The notes beneath the pieces were generated by a model. It was given only the letters and a program-made list of their open reading frames with translations, was not told the DNA's origin and made no database searches. This document shows positions 13,386 to 22,873 of a stretch of 64,000 bases of DNA, in pieces. Positions within the stretch are counted from its first letter, which is position 1; every line of letters starts with the position of its first letter. This DNA comes from Paulinella micropora. Its lineage: Eukaryota > Cercozoa > Imbricatea > Euglyphida. The translations under genes and the position numbers were made by a program. The DNA lies in the NCBI GenBank assembly GCA_009731375.1, contig BJOX01000248.1, positions 460,882 through 524,881 of the forward strand, in the 5' to 3' direction.

Positions 13386-14375
13386 CGTTGACTTTTCACT
13401 GTTTTTGACCGGCCCATTAAATTCTCCTCTGCACGACGTTTCGACTTCACTAACTAGTTTTCGATTTCGTTCAGAAATGACTTCAAACGATCAAGTCAAA
13501 TTTCTTTCTAGAAAAGATTAACAATTGCCTTTTTCCCACTCTATTACCTTTTCCCCTGATTTCCCGTGAAACACGCACGTTGCGGTAAATTTGTGGACAA
13601 GGAAACAAGAGTGAAGGAAAACAATATTTTGACTTGCTTTATTACATCCATGACTGAGGAAACCTTTTCCAAATGCAAATTCTGGACACTTGAACTTACA
13701 AGTTGGCCTTGAAGCCACCCTTCAAGTTCTTTACAGCTGTTTCAAGTTACGCAAGCTCACCAAACTCATAATCTACGTTCAGTCGTGACCGTACTTTGCA
13801 ACCCAAGTCTGCAAACAAGTAGAAATCTACGTAAATAAACGAAGTGACCGCTTTGCTATTTACCGTTTACTGGTATTTCACTTGCTCTGGAGTCAGGATT
13901 TAATGCAGCCATAGAGACTTTTAATAAGAGTTCGTTGTGTAATTATCCCTTGGGGTTGTATCTAAACTCACAATTCAAATTTTCCTTTCAAGTGGAAACT
14001 GCACACACAAAGTTATGTGTGCCCTGTCGACAGGTCGATTTGAAAGCACCTCCTACAAGGAATGTTCTACTCAACGAACGTAGAAGATCAGAGGTCATCA
14101 AAAACACATATGTGAGGCAGATCGTTCACCTGTCTTTGCATTTTTGTGTCGTCTCTCTGCTTTTCTACACTCTATGCAGTCAACCAACACAGTATGTGTC
14201 TGGTCTTGTTTGTGTTAGGGTCACTCCCTTATCACCTAAGCGAGATCACCCTCGCTGCTGCTCACAACGCTCTACCAGTGTACCAACACTGCCTGGCTTA
14301 CTCCTGGTAACCTGCCATGTTCGCCAATTCACGTCATGACGATCCCCTGTCGCGCCTCCGTGAGCACAAGAGGAA

Positions 14376-15790
14376 ATGTCTGGATCCGTTTATAATATCC
14401 TGGGCGTCCACCATGGTCTCCTGCCCTCCGAGAAGAAATTCCTGAAGGAAGTTAAAGAAGAGAAATCAACTCCTTTCACTACGGACCTCTCCTGGACGCA
14501 ATCAACGCAGTTCCGAGAAGACCTGTTCACCACCTACTCTGGTGAATACAGTAATATTCTACTTAAGGCAGTAAAAGACAAGCAAACTAATTTGCTTCAT
14601 CTTCCATTGGTACTGACACCTGCCCTCAAGCTGATGTGTAACCTTAATGTGACAGCCCACGACATCTACCAGGAGTACCTGGGCCGCCGGACTTTGCCTT
14701 GCGAACGTTTGACCCTGCCTTGCCACCGTTGCGCTCTGCCATGCCGCAGTCGGTCTGTCATGCCGCATGTAGTACCCTGCCTTGACAGGCTCTGCGGCAC
14801 AGCACGAAGCTCTCAGTGGAACCAACTGGGTACTATCATTTCTCTTGATGAATTTGTTAACCATCTGCCTGTTTCAACTTCGATCCCTGGGGCGCCTGGA
14901 TCACTTTCGGGATCGGTACTCCCTGCTCCAACCAGCATTAGTACTCCCATCACCGTGACCCCATCGAGCCTGACTAGTATGACTCCAGTAGCGGCTTTGG
15001 GAAGCATTCCTTTGGGACCACACCACCGAGTCACCCATCGGCGAGCCCCACCACCTCAGCTGCCACACCGCCTACTGCAGCATCGTCTCCTGTGGTAACC
15101 CAACAACTGCCTTTACTCCAGTTGCGATGCCAGCTAGTGCAACAGCATTGGTCCCCATCAGTCGGGTACCTCCAATGACACCAGTCGATCCATTTGCACG
15201 CACTGGTAGCCTAGCGAGTGGAGCTACACCCCTGCATCGACGTGAACCGCTTCCATCACTGGTATCACTCCTTGCAGCGCGCCCCACATATGATGCCGCT
15301 GGTCAGTCGCACTCTGTCCATGTCGGATCCAGCCTTCACGTCGCCACTTCGACTCTTGAGCTGCCCCCTTGGACCTACGCCTGCCTTCCCGACGCAGACG
15401 ACAACAACCCTGTCGAACGCAAGTTCAGTGCCTACCACCTTGACGCCAGTACGATCAACGTCTCGCATCTCGCTGAGTACAAAGTTGCAAGGTAGTCGCA
15501 TCACGCTGAGTCCCCTTTTCTCAGTTCCGGAAGAATCGGGCACGATCTTGTCCGCTACAGGTTCAAGCCCCTCCACGGAGGACCGAGGTGGAGCCTCCGA
15601 GACAGAAGCAACCGCGACTACGGCTTCTACGAGTTCGTCATCGGGTTCATCGTCGAGCTAGTCCTCGAGCTCGTCATCAAGTTCATCGTCAAGTACGGCG
15701 ACTGTGACCCCGACGCACTCCCCTTCGACTGAGATAGACCCCGCCCGTCTTCGGATGACCGCACCATTCCCGTCACCCACGAGCAATGAA
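14376..15790 (+). pseudogene. Duplicate of the possible gag-like ORF at 4703-6117
   Basis: This is the identical reading frame in the second duplication copy, including the same TAG within the serine run. It is cut by the same LTR-like insert at 15791. Confidence 0.25.
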
Positions 15791-16136
15791 TTTTTGCCGG
15801 TTCGATGTCAAAAGAATATATTTATTGATGCCTATCCTTTTACTCAACCAAATTCAACAACTTCGCCAGTAACCCAATCTTCTTCACTTATATAAATAAA
15901 GATCAAAGATGGTGGGAAAATGTGGGAGACTAGCGAAGCCCAAAAACAACCAAGGCAAACACCAGCCAGTTCCCGTTGTCCGGTCTAACGATAGTATATT
16001 CTGACCTAAAAAGGGTAACGGACCTTTTTTAGTAATATTATCATTATCCGGTTAAGAGTGTTATTAATCTCTTATTGTGTCTGGACCGACACGGGGTATT
16101 AAGAAAGTAGCACATATTTACCTATCTGCGCCTACA
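15791..16136 (-). mobile_element. Solo LTR, TGTAGGC family (duplicate of 6118-6472)
   Basis: This is the counterpart of 6118-6472 in the second duplication copy. It differs by a short internal deletion near 16063. Confidence 0.7.
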
Positions 16137-16430
16137 ATCCCCCCTCCCCGGTTTATACCGATAACCCCTATTGATTAGGAGTAGAGAGATAAATGTGAGC
16201 GGTAGGAATATGTGGGCTGTCGAGGTTTGGCTCGAGGTTGATGGCTTCTCTTCCTTCTAGGAATCAGATAGGCGATTGAAGGAAGGAAATGTAACTGTAG
16301 GCGTTACTCCGAATGATTTGGATTTCGGAACATATGCGAAATTCAAATTTGATTTCGAATTTAATTACCAAATTTGAATTTTGAATTTCGCTCTACACTT
16401 CCCCCCCCCTTGATGACCCTTGTCATCCAA

Positions 16431-17428
16431 ATGTGAGGAGTAGCTTCTTTTATTCTGGCTCTCCCGAATTGGTCGGGTTCCCTGGCTGGGAGAAAGATAA
16501 GACTGTCGTGGAGATGCAGTATGCTCCCAATATCGAGCTGTTGGCCGATAGATAAAGGATGCGTACCCTCACATCGTGTTTGGATCCCCTTATTGGACAG
16601 AAGGCGATCGGGCCTGAATATGAGTTATGAGCAAATTTGTTAGCTATATATGGATAAGAAACTTGCCCGTAGGTCGTTCATTTGTTGGAATGAATGGGCG
16701 CTTTGCCAGTCTAGATGTTTGTTTCGTTTTTGGTGTCCTCGGTGGACTTTTTGTATAGATGTACACAATTGTATAGAGCCAGCTTGAAGTTATTTTTGGA
16801 AGTGTCTAGGAAAGTATACAGCCCCTTTTGGAGGGTCTCAAAACACATCTTTCTCGTCTTCCTCCACGTATCGAATGAAATCGTCCTCTGTGCTGGACTG
16901 GGAGGATGAGCGGTACCGGCCCTCTGGTTGGTCGAAGGGTGGATCGTCGCGCTCGTGATCGAGTTGGATGCGGATCGTTTGCCGTTAGTCGTCAGATAGT
17001 TCGAACGGTCGGATCGACGACCGTGGTTGGTCGTACTCAGGGTATAGCCTTAGCATTATGTCCCCGAGTTTATATTCGTACACTCGCTCCCACCGTGGGT
17101 AACAGGGTCGAGAGTGGTATATATATATATATAAAGTCCAATGGCTTTGTAGCTTTGTGCCATCTGAACTCTTCGTCTTGCACCGCGCTGTCCCACTCTG
17201 GACGAGCGTGATAACGGAAGTTTCGAGCCCACCTCTCCGCCCAGGATTGGAGGCGTTGAGGGTCAGTTGGGCGGGCGTTTTCGCGGTCAAGCAAGACATT
17301 GAGCAGGTATCCATGGCCGTTTCGGAACAGACGATAGCGAACGGCTATGAGCCATACCGCCATGTGTTCTTGTTGAAAGCGATAATGTCTTTGTCGTAGC
17401 CTTGCCGCTCCCTTAAATCGGTCGGGGA
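16431..17428. other. Unassigned stretch before the copia fragment
   Basis: No convincing gene. Several short ORFs overlap on both strands. A minus-strand frame over about 17070-17363 has a W-A-E-R-W-A-R-N-F-R-Y type composition reminiscent of retroelement protein but is too short to assign. A (TA)n run lies near 17118-17134. Confidence 0.4.
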
Positions 17429-17884
17429 TTGTGGGTGGCTCGGGGCGATAGTAGCTCCGCCTATGGTAGGGAATGTGTTGATCCCTTTTATGAGTCGATT
17501 GGGATGAAGCCCAACCCTTACGACCCCTGTGTGTTCGCGATGGTTGACAACAAAACCAAATTGACGGCTATGGCAACGACGCATGTGGACGATTATGTTT
17601 TGGCTTCGCCATCGGACGAGTTTTCGGATTGGTTCTGGGGGCGGCTGAGGGCGCGTCAGGGCACCATTACTGTACACAAAACTATTTATGAAATCCTGGG
17701 GCGTGAGGTTACGCAATGGGAGGATGACGAAGGGCGTTTTCATACGTTGGTCACCTGCAGGGAGTACATTCGCAATTTGCGAAAGAAGTATCCGCGCGCA
17801 GATGGTAAGGAATGGACTCCGGTTGGTACGCCGTGGCTTGCTACTCGAGGGGAGTCAAAGCAGTCAGAGCTGAGCAAGTATGAG
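17429..17884 (+). pseudogene. Ty1/copia reverse transcriptase fragment (left part)
   Basis: The frame reads …YDPCVFAMVDNKTK… then TTHVDDYVLAS, which carries the copia-type catalytic V-D-D box. It continues through the RT thumb (…KEWTPVGTPW). Upstream pol (protease, integrase, RT fingers) is absent. Downstream, coding stops making copia sense at about 17885, where the DNA abruptly becomes GC-rich. The matching RNase H part resumes at about 25600 in the same orientation, so this is one element split by the island, with about 20-30 codons missing at the join. Confidence 0.85.
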
Positions 17885-20800
17885 CCGCCGCACTCGTCGC
17901 GGCTGAGGTTGAAGAGGAGCGCCAGGTCCCCCGGCTCCAGCCCCGGCGGCAGCGAGTAGTACAGGTCCAGCAGGTGCTGCAGCCGCTATAGCTCGTCGTA
18001 CATGGCCCGCGTCGTGTTGTCCATGCCCGCGCCTAGCGCGGCGCGCAGCTGCGGCAGCTTCTGGACCAGCTCCAGGCCCTCGTCGTACAGGTCGCCGAGC
18101 TCGGCCTGCAGCAGGCGCAGGGCGCTCTGGCGCCGGATGAGTTCGGCGGACCGGTTGGCGGCCTGGGCAATCAACACGGCGTACTCGTCGCCCCAGTCAT
18201 CCGCCTGGTCGACGATCTGCTGCGCCGAGCGGTTGGCGGCCAGTTGCACGCCGGAGAAGTACGTCAGCGCCCGCTGCACCGACACGTCCGCCAGGCTGTA
18301 GGCATGCAGCGAGTCGCGCGCGGCCGCGTCGAGCTCCGCGGGGTCGATGAGCCCCGCCGGGCCGCCGGGCCCGGTGGGGAAGGTCGAGAGCCGCGACAGC
18401 GAGTCGCCCAGCAGGCGGTATAGGTCCGACAGCTCGGACTGCTGCTCGACCCGGATCGTCCGCGCGTTGTCGCGCGCCTGCTGCAGCGACAGGGGGACGG
18501 CGCCCGAGGCCAGCGCCAGCCCGCCGGCGCACAGCACCTCGTAGTCACGCGAGCCACAGGCCGCCCGCGCCCCCGGGCACGGCGCAGGCCGACAGGTCCA
18601 CCTCGTACGTCTGGTACGGCGCCACGTCGGCCAGCGGCACGGCGGCCGGCGCGCAGCCCTCGACCCGGACCGACAGGGCGCAGGCGCGCGCAGCCGGGGG
18701 CTCCCGCTCGTACGCGAGCCGGGCCAGCGACTGAGAGCCCCCGGGCCGGGCCACCAGGTCGAAGGTGTCGGGGCAGACGTAGTGTTGGTCCCGCTCGCGC
18801 GGCGGCGCGTCTTCTGCAGTGGCGTTGGCCGCCGCCCGCTCCCACCGCACGCGGCGGCGCACCGTCAGCTCCAGCTCCCACTCGCGCGGGTACAGGCGCA
18901 CCGAGTCGGTCTCGGCCGACCAGTGCAGGAAGTAGTGCTGCAGGATCATGCACCAGCCGCCCGCCTGCGCCGTGGCAGTGCGGCGGCAGCGCCGGTCCAG
19001 CTGCCGGAGGTCGAGCCCGCGCGTGGCCGGCGGGACCAGCGACTCGCGCCACTGCCGGGCCGCCAGCGACTCGGGCGGCAGGGCCTGCGTGGCCCGCAGC
19101 GCCTCCAGCAGCTCGGCGGCGCTCTTGGGCGGGGGGACGGCGAGCTCGGCGGCGAAGTGGCAGGCGGACACGACGGCCTCGCGCGGGTCGAACTTGCCCT
19201 GCGCGAAGGGGTTGCGGCGCGAGTCCAGCAGCCGGGCCGCCCCGTCGCGCCGCAGCGGCATGCGCACCAGCGCCCCCCACTGGCCGAGGTACTCGGCGCG
19301 CTGCGGCGGCGTGAGGGCCGCGAACCAGTCGTCGCCCAGCGCCAGCCACTGGGCGGCGCGGCCCGTGCCGCCCCCCGCGCCCTCGGCCCCGGCCGGCACG
19401 GGCTGGAACAGGTACAGCGGCGTGCCGGCGCGGGCGCGGAAGGCCCGCGACACCGTCAGCAGGCGCGTGGGCACGTCGATGACGTACGGCGTCAGCCCCG
19501 GCGCGTCGCTGACCCCGTGCCGAACGGGTGTGTCGCGTTGGCCGCCCGTGTCGCGGTACTCAGGTCACGAGGCCGGTCGCCGGGTCGACCCGCGTTGCGC
19601 GGAACTGGCACGGCGTGTCCAGGCAGCGCGGGTAGCCCAGGAAGTACTGCTGCGCGCCCAGCAGCAGGCCGTGCGGGTCGTGCCAGCCGACGCCCAGCAC
19701 CTCGTCGCCCGCCACCGCCGCGCTCGTGCGCTCGCGCCTGTCGCTCAGCAGCCACACCTCGGACAGGTCCGGGGACACCAGCACGACCGTGGCCACGTCC
19801 TCCAGCATCTGCAGCCGCACCGTGGCGTTGGCGTCCGGCGCCACGCCGGCGCCGTTGAGCGTGACCTAGTCCCGCTGGCCCCGCACGCCGAAGCGGCGCT
19901 CCTGGCGGCCGCGCCGCGGCGGGCCCGTGGGTGCCGGCCAACCAGCCGGCCAGGCCCGCCGTCGCGTTCGGGTCCCGGTTCGCCAGGCGCAGGGCCCCGA
20001 GCGCCGACCCGCCGCCGGCGCCGGCCCACACGCGGTAGCCCCCGGGCGTCACCAGGCACACGTCGCGCCCGAGCAGGGCCGTCGTGACCTCGCCGAAGCT
20101 GCTGTTGGGCGGCAGCCCCGCGCGGACGCGCTCCAGGAACGGCCACGTCAGGTGCCGCGCCAGCCGGCCCGACCGCCGCTCCACCCACATGCCCAGCACG
20201 TCCGCGCCCCCCACGGGCCCCCCCGCCGCCGCGCCGGCCCCAGCCCCGGCCCCGGCGCACGCTTGGTCCAGGGCCGCGGCCAGCCCGGCGGCGTCCGGCA
20301 CGCCGGCCAGGCGCCACGCGGCCTCGGCCACCGGCGCCCGGCCGCAGTAGCCCTCCGCCAGCCAGCCCCAGGAGCCGCGGCCGCCCGCCCGCGCGCGCTC
20401 TGGCCCGCCGTCGCAGAAGAGCGTGCGCAGCCCGTGCTGCACGGCGCCCAGCCCCCACCACACGTCGTCGCCGGCCGCCGGGCACGTGTACCAGGCCCCC
20501 TCCCCGGGGGGGGACAAAAAGGGGCCCTGGCCCTGGGCCTGCACCGCGGAGGCGTTGCCAGCGCTCGAGTTCACGCCGAACGCGCCCGCGAAGGCCGCGG
20601 CGTGCAGTGCCACCCACTGCTGCCGCAGCGAATCGTCGTCAGTCCGCTCGCGGGTGTGCACCAGGGCGCAGGCGCACGTCTGGTTGCTGCACCCGTCGGG
20701 CCCGAACAGCAGCGCCAGGTGCAGCACCGAGTCGTAGCTGTACTGCGCCAGCGACAGCTGCACCGAGTTGCACGTCAGCGCCAGCGTGTGGCGCTCCAGG

Positions 20801-22530
20801 AACGCGCCCGCGGGGGCGCCCGGGCAGCCCGCCCCGCCGTCGCCGGCGACCCGCAGCAGCGACCACGAGGGCCCCTCGGCCCCGAACCAGCGCGTCGCGC
20901 CCGTGGCCGGGTCCACCAGGTCCAGGGCGGCCGCCCCCGCGTCCAGCACCAGGGGCCACCAGCCCTGGCGGTGCGACTCGGCGAGGCCGGCGAACAGCGT
21001 GCGCACCAGCGACGCCTTGGTCTCGGCGCGCGTGTGGATCAGCTCCAGCATGCGCGACAGGCTGCCCCACACCGAGCTCGCGCCCACCGCCTTCTCCAGC
21101 AGCGACAGCATGTACAGGCGGTTGCGGTCCGTCAGCAGCTCCACGCCGAGCGCCAGCGGCTGCAGGAGCTCGGNNNNNNNNNNAAGCTCGGCGAACTCGG
21201 CCGCCTGGGCCGCCTACGACGACACGAGCTGCAGCACCTGGGCCGCCGCCCCGGAGCTGCGCGCCACCAGTTCCTGCTCCTCGCCCAGCGACTCGACGTA
21301 GAAAGCCGACATTGCGGCCAGCGCGTCCTCGAGTTTGGTGCTGTTGCTGACCCTGGCCAGCAGCGCCGCGATCTGCTTGGACGCGTTCTGCGCCGCCGCC
21401 CCCGCCGCCTCGTACGCGTCCAGCGCCGTCGTCCACTGCGCCCAGAAGTCGTTGCCCGCGCGGAACGCGTCCAGCTGGCGCGTGTACGCGTTGCGCAAGA
21501 ACAACAGCTCCGTCGTGTACGCGCTCGCCAGCTTCAGGTCCAGGTTGTACTTGACGTTCTGTAGCTCCTGCCTCGCGCACTCGGCCAGGTCCAGGCAGTT
21601 GCTGCTCACGGCCGTGACGGTCTGGGCCAGGCAGTTGCTCTGCACCTGCACGTACTCGGCGTCCAGCGCGGCCAGGTCGTCCGCGCCCAGCTCCGTGCCG
21701 TTCAGCCGCGCGAGGGCGCGCAACGAGCTCTCCTTCAGGGACTTCCGGTCGTGTGCAAGCCCCTGGCACACGGCCTTGACCTGCCCGAGCGCGTTTTAAC
21801 CCAGCAGGGCCTGCGCCAGGCGCCGGCGGTGGCTCCGGCGCCGCCGCCCCGCCGGGCCGGCGCCGCCCGTCACGTTCGAGCCGCCGGCGGCGGCGCCACC
21901 CGTCGCGTTCGACACGACGGCGCTCCAGTGCTCGCTCTCGTTCCGCAGCAGGTCGTCTGCCCGCGCCACGGTGTCCTCCACGCCGCTCGCGTTGCGCACG
22001 AACGGCGGCACGGGCGGCGGGGCCTCGGTCAGCCCCGCCGCGCCGGCCCCGGGCGCGACGACCGGCTGCTGCTCGCCCAGGGGCTGCCGCGCACCGCCCA
22101 GAAAGTCCGCCACGCTGCGCGCCAGCAGGCCGGACCCAAAGTCGTCGGTCAGCGACACCACGGCCGACACCTGCTTGGTCCACGAGGGGGTAAACCCCAG
22201 CAGCTCGGCCGTGCCGTACTCCACGTACGGGTGTGGCACGGCCAGCTCAAAGCCCAGCGTCGCGTTGTGGGCCACGGATTCGTACGTCACGTACACGTGG
22301 CACACCACCGCCCGGCAGCCCTGCGACCGCACCAGGACCCGGACCTCCTCCAGCGCTTCGTCCGGCGACGGGGCCGCGGACGCGACGACCGACTGGACCT
22401 GGTACCCGAGCGACTCGGGCGGCGGCCCCTCCGCCACCACGACCCCCAGCGCCCACCACCACCACAGGCACCACCACCACCACCACCGCCCGCGCGGCCG
22501 TTCACGCGTGCTGGCGGCCGCCGTCGTCAT
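17885..22530 (-). CDS. Large secreted N-glycoprotein with in-frame TAA/TAG (3' truncated)
   Basis: Function not recognised. The start is the ATG at 22530: a short basic Arg-rich stretch, then a tryptophan-rich hydrophobic signal (WWWWWCLWWWW…ALGVVV, coded by a TGG repeat), then about 1,500 residues. About 19 N-x-S/T sequons are visible, and all five Asn in the first 240 residues are in sequons, so it should pass through the secretory pathway. Two long helical regions lie at about 21.8-21.0 kb and 18.5-17.9 kb. Reading continues in frame through TAA (21796-21798), TAG (21214-21216), TAG (19866-19868) and TAG (17986-17988), each with coherent protein on both sides (for example MYDEL, stop, RLQHLLDLYYSLP). 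Three +1 frame changes (near 19.90, 19.57 and 18.56 kb) also interrupt it. The C-terminus is lost at the island edge and no transmembrane segment was seen. Confidence 0.6.
21174..21183. other. Assembly gap, 10 N
   Basis: The bases either side (GAGCTCGG before, AAGCTCGG after) nearly overlap. Merging them keeps the glycoprotein gene in frame on the minus strand (…EFAEL then LQPLAL…), so the gap probably hides a failed contig overlap rather than missing sequence. Confidence 0.9.
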
Positions 22531-22555
22531 GACGCTACCGGGCCGCTAAGCTTGC

Positions 22556-22566
<11 letters not shown>

Positions 22567-22586
<20 letters not shown>

Positions 22587-22599
22587 GCCGGGGGCGGGC

Positions 22600-22668
<69 letters not shown>

Positions 22669-22730
22669 NNNNNNNNNNNNNNNNNNNNNNNNNNNNNNNN
22701 NNNNNNCCCCCCCCCCCCCCCCCCCCCCCC
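22567..22730. other. Poly-G, 38-N gap, poly-C: probable sequencing artefact
   Basis: Nearly pure G from 22567 meets N at 22669-22706, followed directly by pure C to 22730. Poly-G at contig ends, mirrored as poly-C on the other side, is typical of two-colour Illumina dark-cycle reads. The head-to-head order of the glycoprotein and LRR genes across this point therefore rests on a scaffold link only. Confidence 0.75.
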
Positions 22731-22873
22731 GCCGTCCTCCCCCCCCCTTCGCCCCGTCACCTCCCTGCGCGGGGTCTCCCTCCAAAGGAGTGTGTGTGTG
22801 CCGTAGTTTGTTGGCAGCGCCGCCCCCGGTGCGCCGTCCCCCTAGCTGGCTCTCCGGACTCTGCCCCCCCGCG

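Larger units (their letters stand above)
9674..16430. repeat. Large direct duplication, copy 2
   Basis: This is the second copy of the block at 1-6763, in the same orientation, with 2.9 kb of unique sequence between the copies. It ends where the sequence after a C-run and CCTTGT changes to a different flank (16430). The near identity means either a very recent duplication or a haplotype/assembly duplication. No terminal inverted repeats or target duplication are visible at the inner edges. Confidence 0.95.

Noticed and set aside
18197-21564. Long plus-strand and alternate-frame Arg/Ala/Gly/Pro-rich ORFs over the glycoprotein gene
   Set aside because: Stop-poor GC-rich DNA gives spurious ORFs. 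Only the minus frame has sequons, helices and natural composition.
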